From Pyrococcus kukulkanii (GTDB taxonomy: Archaea; Methanobacteriota_B; Thermococci; Thermococcales; Thermococcaceae), in the NCBI RefSeq assembly GCF_001577775.1, contig NZ_CP010835.1, positions 558,001 to 622,000 on the forward strand: 64,000 bases of DNA, written 5' to 3'. Shown piece by piece: positions 52,305 through 60,936 of the stretch. Each line of letters starts with the position of its first letter. Position 1 is the stretch's first letter. Made by a program: the position numbers and the translations under genes. The notes under the pieces are model-generated. The model made no database searches, had not been told where the DNA came from, and saw only the letters and a program-made list of their open reading frames with translations.

Positions 52305-52697
52305 GCGTCGAAGGAATGCGTACAATAAAAAAGCAAAAGCTACAGCTACCCATGTCACCTCCAAGGGAGCCTTGAGTAAGTAAAGGGTGTATACAATAAT
52401 ATAGAAGATCACCGAAGAACCTATAGCGAAGACAGCAGAAAGGTAGTGGTTTAGTGGTGCTCTTTTCTTTTCCATTTCCCTAATTTCAATAATTAACAGA
52501 AAGAGGGCAACTATGGCAACACCCAGGAAATCTGTGATACCCATGGTTATTAGATACAGGGCAAGTCCTATTATTCCGAGGATTCCAAAGGTGCCTGAGA
52601 TGAGTGCCAAGGTTGAGAGGAATATAAGTAGCCATGAGTGGGGGAGCTTTATAATGAGAGCAAGAAAGACCACCCAAGGAATCAAGGAATACTTCAT
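52287..52697 (-). CDS. small membrane protein, MoxR-cluster member
   Basis: A 136-residue protein of almost only hydrophobic helices, about four: YSLIPWVVFLALIIKLPHSW, LALISGTFGILGIIGLALYL, FLGVAIVALFLLIIEIREME, SSVIFYIIVYTLYLLKAPLE. No catalytic residue stands out. Start ATG 52697 overlaps the DUF58 stop by 4 bases, so it is the last gene of the MoxR/DUF58 operon. Confidence 0.65.
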   Translation of the reverse strand: MKYSLIPWVVFLALIIKLPHSWLLIFLSTLALISGTFGILGIIGLALYLITMGITDFLGVAIVALFLLIIEIREMEKKRAPLNHYLSAVFAIGSSVIFYIIVYTLYLLKAPLEVTWVAVAFAFLLYAFLRRSLLHG

Positions 52698-53917
52698 AAT
52701 TTTAACACCTCCGTTATTGCCGATTTTAACGGCGTTTTTACATCCCAGTCAATTACCAGCGCGTACCTCTTTAGTCGTTTTAATCTTGCTTTCCTTTTAA
52801 GGTCTAATATTTTGATTGCAAGTTCCTCCTCCTTCTCTCTTGGTTTCCATAAAGAATAGGGGTTTGGACTTATTGCCACAACCTTATAGCCAAATGAGTA
52901 TAGTAGCTTAAGGGAATCCTCGCTCTCTTGGGTCAAGAAGGGAGATATAAAGACTATCTGGGCTCTAGGAGGAATTTTTGTTCTTACCAAGTGATCAACT
53001 TGATAAAAGATTAAGTTATTTTTGTCGGGTTTGGCCATGCTAAGCACATCTATGCACCTAAAGAAGTGCCTCTTTCCGTAGTCAACATTAACCCATATTG
53101 GTACTGCTTCAGATATCAAAAGACCAAAACTCATACCGTTTTCAAGGGCATCTAAAAGAATAGAGGCTGCGGCTCTCATCATATGGTCAAATATTCTCGT
53201 TGCTTTATATGTGGCATCCACTATAACAACAACGTCAACTTTTCTCTCGCTTTCGTATTCATTAACCATTATTTTGCCGGACTTAGCCGTCGCTTTCCAG
53301 TTTATGTATTTCATAGGATCGCCGGGATGATATTCCCTTACGGCGTGAAATTCTAACCCCTCTCCAAGTCTCGGAGATGGAAGTGGGCCTACGGTAACCT
53401 TAGTTCCTCTGGTTATGTATGGAGTAATGATTTCCTCAATCTTGGGAACTCCTACTATTTCATCGTAGACCTTTATTACCTTATCCTCTTCAAAAAGACC
53501 AAAGGGATCGGTGTACACTATTCTTATCCCTAGAAATTCATGAAGACCTCTTGGAACCTTTACCTTGTATGAGAATTCTTTTTCGTCTCCATTAAAAGAA
53601 AATACACTCCAATTTTTGCCTGCTACTATCTGGAGTTTGTCTGGAACTAAATCTTGGACAAGGAGGGAATTTATTTTTGAGTTTGCCTTGATTTTTATAG
53701 TAACTTCAACTTCTCCCCCTTCTATAACTCGAGTACTTGAGACTTCCCTTTTCACCTTGACATCTAAAACCGGTTTGTATAAGAGAGATGCGAAGAGAAA
53801 TAAAGTGAGAATTGGGAGGGTTAAAACTACTCCTTCCCATTTAACGAACAAGTATGAAGTGATTACTATTATCCACACAACAGTAAGCAACGCATAGGCC
53901 TTTCCTGTCGGCTTCAT
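52694..53917 (-). CDS. DUF58 protein (MoxR-associated, vWA-like)
   Basis: A 407-residue protein. Two N-terminal helices (VVWIIVITSYLFVKWEGVVL) anchor it in the membrane; a beta-rich middle part precedes the DUF58 core GLEFHAVREYHPGDPMKYIN then WKATAKSGKIMVNEYE and VDVVVIVDAT, a von Willebrand-A-like metal motif region. DUF58 and MoxR proteins work together in the assembly or activation of complexes, often on the cell surface. MoxR lies directly upstream in the operon. Confidence 0.85.
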   Translation of the reverse strand: MKPTGKAYALLTVVWIIVITSYLFVKWEGVVLTLPILTLFLFASLLYKPVLDVKVKREVSSTRVIEGGEVEVTIKIKANSKINSLLVQDLVPDKLQIVAGKNWSVFSFNGDEKEFSYKVKVPRGLHEFLGIRIVYTDPFGLFEEDKVIKVYDEIVGVPKIEEIITPYITRGTKVTVGPLPSPRLGEGLEFHAVREYHPGDPMKYINWKATAKSGKIMVNEYESERKVDVVVIVDATYKATRIFDHMMRAAASILLDALENGMSFGLLISEAVPIWVNVDYGKRHFFRCIDVLSMAKPDKNNLIFYQVDHLVRTKIPPRAQIVFISPFLTQESEDSLKLLYSFGYKVVAISPNPYSLWKPREKEEELAIKILDLKRKARLKRLKRYALVIDWDVKTPLKSAITEVLKL

Positions 53918-53923
53918 ATTCCA

Positions 53924-54868
53924 TCACTCGAACTTGGGGACTGGGACTCTCTCCAATATCTTCCCAATGATACTCTCTTGGCTTACCCTTGTATACCAGA
54001 GTTCTCTCTTTAGTATAATCCTATGACTTAGTGCAGGTATTGCTACCTTTTTTACGTCATCCGGAATAACGTAATCCCTTCCCTCTATGGCTGCATAAGC
54101 TCTTGAAAGCTTTAGCAAGGCTAAGCTACCTCTAGGAGAAACTCCAACTTCGATGTCCCTTTTATCTTCCCTTGTCGCCCAAACTATGGAGGTTATGTAC
54201 TCTATTATAGCTTCGCTTACGTAAACATCTTCCACCTCGCGTTGCATTTCAATGACTTCCTCGACACTCACGACGGGATTTATGTCTATCTCCTCCTTTT
54301 TTCTTTCTATCCTTCTCCTTAGTATTTCTTTTTCGTCCTCCTTACTAGGATAGCCAACCCTCAGCCTTACAAGGAACCTATCCAATTGAGCCTCCGGTAA
54401 AGGATATGTACCCTCCTGCTCTATCGGATTTTGGGTTGCTATAACTATGAAAGGCCTCGGTAAAGGGTACGTTTTTCCCTCTATTGTTACCTGTCTCTCT
54501 TGCATTGCCTCTAATAGTGCTGACTGCGTCTTTGGTGGGGCCCTATTTATCTCATCCGCAAGGAGAACATTAGTAAATATGGGTCCCCTCTTAAACTCAA
54601 ACTCAAGAGTCTTTTGGTTGAACACGTTAACCCCAAGAATGTCACTTGGAAGTAAATCGGGGGTAAATTGAACCCTCTTAAACTCTAGACCTAGGGCCCT
54701 AGCAAAGCTCTTGGCCATTAAAGTCTTGGCGAGTCCTGGAAGATCCTCTATTAAGATGTGGCCATCCGCAAGTATTGTGGCAAGCATTAATTTGAGAACG
54801 TCATCCTTTCCAACTATCGCCTTTTTTACCTCCTCCAATATTATCTCTGCTTTCTTATGTACTTTCAT
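53924..54868 (-). CDS. MoxR-family AAA+ ATPase
   Basis: A 314-residue ATPase. Walker A is [20 protein letters not shown], with alanine in place of the usual glycine before lysine; Walker B is [20 protein letters not shown] then [38 protein letters not shown] then [15 protein letters not shown] completes the MoxR signature. It should act with the DUF58 protein downstream. The order is DUF4129, small protein, MoxR, DUF58, membrane protein. Confidence 0.9.
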   Translation of the reverse strand: MKVHKKAEIILEEVKKAIVGKDDVLKLMLATILADGHILIEDLPGLAKTLMAKSFARALGLEFKRVQFTPDLLPSDILGVNVFNQKTLEFEFKRGPIFTNVLLADEINRAPPKTQSALLEAMQERQVTIEGKTYPLPRPFIVIATQNPIEQEGTYPLPEAQLDRFLVRLRVGYPSKEDEKEILRRRIERKKEEIDINPVVSVEEVIEMQREVEDVYVSEAIIEYITSIVWATREDKRDIEVGVSPRGSLALLKLSRAYAAIEGRDYVIPDDVKKVAIPALSHRIILKRELWYTRVSQESIIGKILERVPVPKFE

Positions 54869-55260
54869 TTTACCTCCTCCTCTAATAATCTTAGGGAATC
54901 TTCCAACTTACTCATGAAATTTTCAGGTTCATTGAGTACCTTCAATCCCTCAGGTGGGTTTTCTCCAAGCTGGGAATATTCATATCCTAGGAGATGATAT
55001 GCTTCAAGTATGTGGTCTCTTATTATCCTTCTAGAGACTTCGCTATACCTTGACCTTGCAACTATTTTAGCAAGTCTTTTGACTTCCTCCTCGCTAAAAC
55101 CCTCTCGCCTTGATCTCCTTAATTTTGGTTCCCACCCTTCTATGGAGTACGCGAACAATATTCCTGCTGTGAGTATTGCAAATATCCACCGAACAACGTA
55201 TGATCCTGCAAAAATAGCTATGAGTGCGGTAATTGATGGAATAAGCAACTTACTCCTCAC
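54865..55260 (-). CDS. small membrane protein of the MoxR cluster
   Basis: A 131-residue protein with two short helices at the N-terminus ([38 protein letters not shown]) and a soluble helical remainder ([20 protein letters not shown]...). GTG 55260 is the start; it overlaps the stop of the DUF4129 gene by 11 bases and the MoxR start by 4. No known family motif was seen. Confidence 0.65.
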   Translation of the reverse strand: MRSKLLIPSITALIAIFAGSYVVRWIFAILTAGILFAYSIEGWEPKLRRSRREGFSEEEVKRLAKIVARSRYSEVSRRIIRDHILEAYHLLGYEYSQLGENPPEGLKVLNEPENFMSKLEDSLRLLEEEVK

Positions 55261-56050
55261 CTTTAATCACCATATATAGTCTGTACGCTCTCCTTGCATC
55301 CTCTAATGTTACTTTTTCAGGGGCATATTTAGCTTTTTCAAACAACTTAGCTAGTTCAACGTAGGCTTTCCTCTTATACATGACTTTCTCCGCATGCTCC
55401 CAATGGGTCCAGCTTTCCTTATATGGTATTCCAAGCATCTCAAGCCATAGAACTGCCTTTTTATAAAGTTCGATGACGGCTTCCCTGGGATTGGAAAATA
55501 AGTCGATTCCCCTTTCCTCAAGTTTCTTATCGAACTCCTGTAAATGTTTTTTGATCTTCCTTTTCTTTTTGACTTCTCTTAGCTCATTAGTCATGCTAAT
55601 TAGGCTTAAAACGAAAACAAAGAGAAGAAGCAGGATAGGTAAATAGAATAAGACTGGGGAGGAGTATTTTTGGTGTAAGAGGGAGGGTGGTATAACTGTA
55701 GCATTTGTCATTGTGACATTATTAACCTCTTTCAAGTTTCTTAAACTCTTGAGGTAGGGTAATAATTTGGCGATTAGGAGGAAATAGAAGGCAATAAGAA
55801 TAGAAGATGTGAGTAATAGGAGTATCTCCCTAAAACTTATAGAAGCCTCCTTACCTTTTCTAAATAAATCCTTATCTCTGAAAAACAAGGCCAAAAAGAG
55901 CAATAAGACACCCAAGAAGATGTAAATTATCACGAGTATGTCAACTAAAACTTCGAGGCTGAATGTGGCCCAGTGCCTATGGATGCCGCTACCTATGAGC
56001 CCCATTCCGATTAATAATAAGATAAAGAGCAGCAGCTCAAGCTTCTTCAT
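55250..56050 (-). CDS. DUF4129-domain membrane protein
   Basis: A 266-residue protein. Two or three N-terminal helices, a long loop, a third membrane segment (LFYLPILLLLFVFVLSLIS), and a C-terminal soluble domain NPREAVIELYKKAVLWLEML then GIPYKESWTHWEHAEKVMYK, typical of DUF4129, often next to MoxR genes and transglutaminase-like proteins. ATG 56050 is preferred over 56065. It starts the operon of five genes that ends at 52287. Confidence 0.8.
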   Translation of the reverse strand: MKKLELLLFILLLIGMGLIGSGIHRHWATFSLEVLVDILVIIYIFLGVLLLFLALFFRDKDLFRKGKEASISFREILLLLTSSILIAFYFLLIAKLLPYLKSLRNLKEVNNVTMTNATVIPPSLLHQKYSSPVLFYLPILLLLFVFVLSLISMTNELREVKKKRKIKKHLQEFDKKLEERGIDLFSNPREAVIELYKKAVLWLEMLGIPYKESWTHWEHAEKVMYKRKAYVELAKLFEKAKYAPEKVTLEDARRAYRLYMVIKGEE

Positions 56051-56190
56051 TGATTTTATAATCAACCGTACTCGGTTTAAACTTTTCTAATAGTGCAATT
56101 ATTTTCACTTATGACGAAATAGGGACAAGTAAGTCTTAAATATTGCATTTTATAATAATGAAATTCGATAATCAACATGGGGGTGCATTG

Positions 56191-57744
56191 ATGGGCGGAA
56201 TTATGGACTTCGTTAATTGGCTGGACGGCGAGGTTTGGGGACCGCCAATGATAGTCTTGCTACTGGGTACTGGACTACTACTAACAATAGTGCTTAAGGG
56301 AATACAGTTCAGGAGGCTAGGATGGTCAATTAGGTATACCCTCTTCGAGGGAAGAAAAAAGACAGGTGAAGGTGATATCACCCCATTCCAGGCCTTAATG
56401 GCAACGATATCAGGAACGGTAGGAATTGGTAACATAGCTGGAGTTGCGACTGCAATTCACTTTGGTGGTCCTGGGGCGCTCTTCTGGATGTGGATCACCG
56501 CACTAGTAGGAATGGCCACAAGGTATTCAGAGGGTCTCCTTGGAGTTGCATTCAGAGGCAAGTTGCCAGATGGAACAATGATCGGTGGAACATTCAACTT
56601 CCTTGAGAGAGGATTTTCAGAAGTTAAGGGAACTGGGGTTAGTAGGGTTATAGCCTCGATAATGACGATATTGTTTGCAGCATTTATAGCAAAGGATGGG
56701 CTTGGGCTTACTGGAGGTCTTAAGGTATTAGCATTCATCATAGCAGTACTCTTTGCTATCCTTGGCCTTGCACTGCTGAAGGAAGACTACCTGCCTACAA
56801 TCGGTAAGATCTTGGCAGTGCTGTTTGCACTCTTCGCGGCAATTGCTGCATTCGGTATCGGTAACATGACCCAGTCAAACTCAGTGGCTGATGCCATTGA
56901 AGCGGCTTTTGGAGTCCCGGCATGGGTTACGGGATTAGCACTGGCAGTTCTAACGTTCATAGTAGTCATTGGTGGAATCAAGAGAATCGGTGAAGTCGCT
57001 GAGATGCTCGTTCCGTTTATGGCAATAATATACTTCCTCTTCGCGGTCGGAGTTTGGATTAAGTTTGCAGGCCAGATACCAAGTGCAATTGCAACCATAA
57101 TTAAGGATGCATTCACAGGAAAGGCAGTCGCCGGAGGTGCCATAGGTCAGGTTATAATCTGGGGTGTCAAGAGAGGTCTTTTCTCTAACGAAGCAGGCCT
57201 TGGAACGGCAACCCTCGCTCACGCTGCCGCTAAGACGGATCACCCATCTAAACAGGCCCACGTTGCTATGCTCGGTCCATTCATCGACACTCTGATAATC
57301 TGTTCACTTACCGGAATAAGCATAGTAGTTACCGGAGCCTATGCAAAGTACCCAGACTTAAACGGTGCACCCCTCACACAGGCAGCTTTTGCTGAGGCAT
57401 TCGGACAGATAGGAAAGATAATGGTGGCAATAGGAATAGTGCTCTTCGCATACTCCACGATCCTGGCGTGGTCATTCTACGGAAGGCAGAACGTCATGTA
57501 CTTAGCCAAGTGGATCACCCAGGATCCAAACAAGTTCGCCAACCTATATCCAAAGCTCCACCTCGTCTACAACCTGCTCTTCGTGATCTTCATCTACATC
57601 GGTGCAGTCAAGCCACTCGAAGACGTCTGGAACTTCTCAGATATGATGAATGGACTTATGGCAATTCCAAACCTCATTGGACTTATAGTGCTGTACCCAA
57701 TAATCAAGCAGTACACTGAGGAGTTCATATCCAAGAATCCATAA
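56191..57744 (+). CDS. sodium:alanine symporter (AGCS family)
   Basis: A 517-residue membrane protein with about 11-12 helices. AGCS signatures: TPFQALMATISGTVGIGNIA then GVATAIHFGGPGALFWMWIT; RGLFSNEAGLGTATLAHAAA; and GITGWSFYGRQNVMY-like LAWSFYGRQNVMYLAKWITQ. It imports alanine (or glycine/serine) with sodium. ATG 56191 follows GGGGGTG at a proper distance; an upstream in-frame ATG (56143 or 56158) is less likely. The neighbour is a racemase/aminotransferase that may handle the imported amino acid. Confidence 0.9.
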   Translation: MGGIMDFVNWLDGEVWGPPMIVLLLGTGLLLTIVLKGIQFRRLGWSIRYTLFEGRKKTGEGDITPFQALMATISGTVGIGNIAGVATAIHFGGPGALFWMWITALVGMATRYSEGLLGVAFRGKLPDGTMIGGTFNFLERGFSEVKGTGVSRVIASIMTILFAAFIAKDGLGLTGGLKVLAFIIAVLFAILGLALLKEDYLPTIGKILAVLFALFAAIAAFGIGNMTQSNSVADAIEAAFGVPAWVTGLALAVLTFIVVIGGIKRIGEVAEMLVPFMAIIYFLFAVGVWIKFAGQIPSAIATIIKDAFTGKAVAGGAIGQVIIWGVKRGLFSNEAGLGTATLAHAAAKTDHPSKQAHVAMLGPFIDTLIICSLTGISIVVTGAYAKYPDLNGAPLTQAAFAEAFGQIGKIMVAIGIVLFAYSTILAWSFYGRQNVMYLAKWITQDPNKFANLYPKLHLVYNLLFVIFIYIGAVKPLEDVWNFSDMMNGLMAIPNLIGLIVLYPIIKQYTEEFISKNP

Positions 57745-57819
57745 CGTTTGTCATTCTTTCAACTTTTTTCGCTTAACATATATTTCTGTCCATATAATAC
57801 TTCTCTGGGATGATGCCCT

Positions 57820-59193
57820 ATGGAGTACCCTAAGATCGTTGTTAAACCCCCAGGACCAAAAGCAAAGGAGCTTATTGAGAGAGAAAAGAAGGTGCTATCG
57901 ACCGGAATTGGAGTAAAGTTGTTCCCCTTAGTTCCCAAGCGGGGGTTTGGCCCTTTTATAGAGGACGTTGATGGTAACGTATTCATAGACTTCTTGGCGG
58001 GAGCTGCTGCCGCGTCCACGGGATACGCTCATCCGAAGCTTGTGAAAGCAGTTCAGGAGCAAGTAGAGCTAATTCAACACTCGATGATAGGTTACACCCA
58101 CAATGAAAGGGCAATAAGGGTTGCTGAAAAGTTAGCTAATATTTCGATCATAAAGAACCCTAGGATAATATTTGGGCTGAGCGGAAGCGATGCCGTAGAT
58201 ATGGCAATTAAAGTTTCAAAGTTTTCAACGAGGAGGCCATGGATACTGGCTTTCATAGGCGCATATCATGGGCAGACGTTTGGGGCGACCTCCATAGCGT
58301 CCTTCCAAGTCTCCCAGAAGAGGGGTTATTCTCCACTAATGCCCCAAGTATTCTGGCTTCCCTACCCTAACCCCTACAGGAACGTGTGGGGAATTAACGG
58401 TTACGAGGAGCCCGATGAGCTTGTAAACAGGTTCCTTGACTATCTTGAGAGCTACGTATTTGCCCACGTTGTCCCTCCGGATGAAGTTGCTGCCCTCTTT
58501 GCTGAACCAATTCAGGGTGATGCGGGAATAGTGGTTCCTCCGGAGAACTTCTTCAAGAAGCTAAAGCCAATCCTTGAGGAGCATGGAATCCTTTTGGTCA
58601 TGGACGAAGTTCAGACAGGAATAGGAAGGACTGGAAAGTGGTGGGGTAGCGAGTGGTTCGATGTTAAGCCTGACTTGATGGTCTTTGGCAAAGGCGTTGC
58701 AAGCGGAATGGGTCTAAGTGGGGTCATTGGAAAGGAAGAGCTTATGGAAATGACAAGCGGTTCCGCTCTGCTTACACCAGCCGCAAATCCGGTAATATCA
58801 GCAGCTGCTGAGGCCACTTTAGAAATAATAGAGGAGGAAAAACTGTTAGAGAATGCCCTGAAGGTTGGAGATTTCATAATGAAGAGGCTAAGGGAGATGC
58901 AGGAGAGGTACGAGATAATAGGTGACGTCAGAGGAAAAGGACTAATGATAGGGGTGGAGATAGTTAAAGAAGGAGGTAAGCCAGACCCGGAGATGACTGG
59001 GAAGATCTGCTGGAGGGCATTCGAGCTTGGCCTAATCCTGCCAAGCTACGGAATGTTCGGGAACGTGATAAGAATAACCCCACCACTCGTCCTAACCCGG
59101 GAAGTTACAGAGAAGGCCTTGGAGATAATTGAGCAGGCGATCAAGGATGCTATGGCTGGAAAAGTTGAGAGGAAAGTTGTAACATGGCACTAG
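57820..59193 (+). CDS. class III PLP aminotransferase / amino acid racemase
   Basis: A 457-residue enzyme: DGNVFIDFLAGAAAASTGYA, IIFGLSGSDAVDMAIKVSKF (PLP phosphate), ILAFIGAYHGQTFGATSIAS, LLVMDEVQTGIGRTGKWWGS, and the PLP lysine in LMVFGKGVASGMGLSGVIGK. Pyrococcus enzymes of this subgroup include ornithine aminotransferase and alanine/serine or broad-specificity racemases; I favour an amino acid racemase because of the adjacent alanine symporter, which is inference. It starts at ATG 57820. Confidence 0.85.
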   Translation: MEYPKIVVKPPGPKAKELIEREKKVLSTGIGVKLFPLVPKRGFGPFIEDVDGNVFIDFLAGAAAASTGYAHPKLVKAVQEQVELIQHSMIGYTHNERAIRVAEKLANISIIKNPRIIFGLSGSDAVDMAIKVSKFSTRRPWILAFIGAYHGQTFGATSIASFQVSQKRGYSPLMPQVFWLPYPNPYRNVWGINGYEEPDELVNRFLDYLESYVFAHVVPPDEVAALFAEPIQGDAGIVVPPENFFKKLKPILEEHGILLVMDEVQTGIGRTGKWWGSEWFDVKPDLMVFGKGVASGMGLSGVIGKEELMEMTSGSALLTPAANPVISAAAEATLEIIEEEKLLENALKVGDFIMKRLREMQERYEIIGDVRGKGLMIGVEIVKEGGKPDPEMTGKICWRAFELGLILPSYGMFGNVIRITPPLVLTREVTEKALEIIEQAIKDAMAGKVERKVVTWH

Positions 59194-59718
59194 CTACTTC
59201 TTCTTCCTCTTCCTAATTTTTATTCTAGCTATGTCTCCTAGAGTTGGCTCGTAGTCCTTGGGGATTAGAGGCCTTTGTTCGAAGTCGGCTTCGACTTTTT
59301 CAATGAGCTTTATCTTGAAGAACCTTTCAAGCTTCCTCGCCTCCTCAATTGTTGGCGTGTACTCCCCGTGGGCTATTCTCCTTAGTACGTTAACCGAGAG
59401 ACCAACTTTATGGGAGAGCTCTTCATAACTCAGCCCGCTCTTCCTTATCGCCTCCATTACCTTTTCAGCGTAATCCTCAACGATGTCCTCGGTTATCAAC
59501 GGCCTCTCCCTTTTCACCTGAGGCTTGGGCCTTGGAGTTGAGATTCTCCTCGTTGGCTCCCTCCTTGGCATTATGCTAAAGGTTCCAGGCTTCCTTCCGT
59601 ACTTCCTGTAGCACTCATCACAAACCAAAAGTTCGGCACCTTCAATCCTTATAACGTGCCCCTGCCCCCTTATCTCCCTTCCACAAAGCTCACAGTACCT
59701 TGGCTTAGCCTTAGCCAT
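59194..59718 (-). CDS. multiprotein bridging factor MBF1 homologue
   Basis: A 174-residue protein. The N-terminal zinc ribbon reads YCELCGREIRGQGHVIR and LLVCDECYRKYG (CxxC, CxxC); the C-terminal HTH reads LSYEELSHKVGLSVNVLRRI then AHGEYTPTIEEARKLERFF. This is archaeal MBF1 (aMBF1), which bridges regulators, TBP or ribosomes. ATG 59718 is preferred; 59730 adds four residues. A divergent C/D sRNA lies about 50 bp upstream. Confidence 0.92.
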   Translation of the reverse strand: MAKAKPRYCELCGREIRGQGHVIRIEGAELLVCDECYRKYGRKPGTFSIMPRREPTRRISTPRPKPQVKRERPLITEDIVEDYAEKVMEAIRKSGLSYEELSHKVGLSVNVLRRIAHGEYTPTIEEARKLERFFKIKLIEKVEADFEQRPLIPKDYEPTLGDIARIKIRKRKKK

Positions 59719-59767
59719 AACTTTCCCCATTAAGCCTTTTAAGTTGGGCATTAAAAAACATAGTGGC

Positions 59768-59824
59768 CAGCGATGATGAAAGCGAACTGCACTGAAAAGT
59801 GATGACAGGGCCTTGCTGAGCGTG
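59768..59824 (+). ncRNA. C/D-box sRNA
   Basis: Boxes: C ATGATGA (59773-59779), D' CTGA (59792-59795), C' GTGATGA (59799-59805), D CTGA (59816-59819). Guides are AAGCGAACTGCA (12 nt) and CAGGGCCTTG (10 nt). It ends just before the ATG of the glycosylase gene (59831), so the two may share a transcript. It is divergent from MBF1. Confidence 0.9.
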
Positions 59825-59830
59825 ATTGAG

Positions 59831-60643
59831 ATGATCGATCTGAAGAAAACGACGCATGAGATGATAAAAAACGGGACGTGGAAGTACGAGGGAGGAGTGT
59901 TCTGGCAAGCTTTGCCCCAGGGCATAGTTGGTTACGATGGAGACTTCATAGTTCCCGAGGATCTCTCACAGAGAGAGAGGAGGGAGGCCATGGAAAAGAT
60001 AAGGTTTATTCTTGGGCTTGATACAGATTTAGATTCCTTTTACTCCGAGATAAGCGACTCAAAGTTCGCGTTTTTGATTGAGGAATTTTATGGTTTAACG
60101 ATTCCTGGGGCTCCAAGCTTGTATCAGGCGATCGTTGAGGTTATAGCCCAGCAGCAGATAAGCTTTGAGTTCGCGCAGAAGGCAATCCACAACCTGGTGA
60201 GGCTAGTTGGGAGGAAAATTGGTGGTCTCTATTTATTTCCAGAACCCCAGGATATTCTTTCCTTGGGAGATAAAATCAGGGAGGCAAAGCTTGGTTACAG
60301 AGCTAACTACATCCTTTCCGTAACTCGGGAGTTCATTAAGGGAAATTTGAGGCTTGATCTATGGGAGTTGAATGAAGAGGAGGCAATAAGATACCTAACG
60401 AAGTTCAAGGGCATTGGAAAGTGGAGTGCGGAGCTGTTCCTAATGTACGGGCTTAGAAAGAACGTTTATCCGGCTGGAGATTTAGGTCTGAGAAGGGGAA
60501 TAGCCAAGATATTTGGGCTGAGGGTGAAGGATGTGAAAGAGAAGGACGTTAGGGAGATCATAGAGCCCTATGGGAAGTGGAAGTCTCTTCTGGCGTTCTA
60601 CATATTATGCTATGATAGAAAAACCCAGGGGGTGAGAAAATGA
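59831..60643 (+). CDS. DNA-3-methyladenine glycosylase-like (HhH-GPD superfamily, AlkA type)
   Basis: A 270-residue base-excision enzyme. The helix-hairpin-helix and catalytic aspartate are FKGIGKWSAELFLMYGLRKN then VYPAGDLGLRRGIAKIFGL (GPD-equivalent, D near residue 220). The N-terminal half resembles AlkA. It removes alkylated bases or other lesions. ATG 59831 is chosen because the earlier frame (59813) runs through the D box of the sRNA. It is followed with a 4-base overlap by the MazG-like gene. Confidence 0.88.
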   Translation: MIDLKKTTHEMIKNGTWKYEGGVFWQALPQGIVGYDGDFIVPEDLSQRERREAMEKIRFILGLDTDLDSFYSEISDSKFAFLIEEFYGLTIPGAPSLYQAIVEVIAQQQISFEFAQKAIHNLVRLVGRKIGGLYLFPEPQDILSLGDKIREAKLGYRANYILSVTREFIKGNLRLDLWELNEEEAIRYLTKFKGIGKWSAELFLMYGLRKNVYPAGDLGLRRGIAKIFGLRVKDVKEKDVREIIEPYGKWKSLLAFYILCYDRKTQGVRK

Positions 60644-60936
60644 GGATTAGCGAGTTCCAAGAGATGATCAAGGAGATTTACTATCACAAGGATAAGAAGA
60701 GAGGGGTCGAGAGAACGTTCTTCTGGTTCGTTGAGGAGGTTGGGGAATTAGCTGAAGCATTAAGAAAGAACGATAGGGAGGCTTTGGAAGAGGAGTTTGC
60801 CGATGTTTTGGCTTGGCTTGCGAGTTTAGCTAACCTAGTGGGAATAGATTTGGAGGAAGCTGCGAAGAAGAAGTATCCTGGGGTGTGTCCATATTGTGGG
60901 AAAAAGCCTTGCGAGTGTCCGGAGGATTTATTATAG
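60640..60936 (+). CDS. MazG-like nucleotide pyrophosphohydrolase
   Basis: A 98-residue protein: FFWFVEEVGELAEALRKNDR then EALEEEFADVLAWLASLANL, the MazG helix motifs E-x-x-E and E-x-x-D that bind Mg2+. The C-terminus has CPYCGKKPCECP, which may bind zinc. It would hydrolyse damaged or surplus NTPs, in keeping with the DNA repair gene before it. The next gene overlaps its 3' end. Confidence 0.88.
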   Translation: MRISEFQEMIKEIYYHKDKKRGVERTFFWFVEEVGELAEALRKNDREALEEEFADVLAWLASLANLVGIDLEEAAKKKYPGVCPYCGKKPCECPEDLL

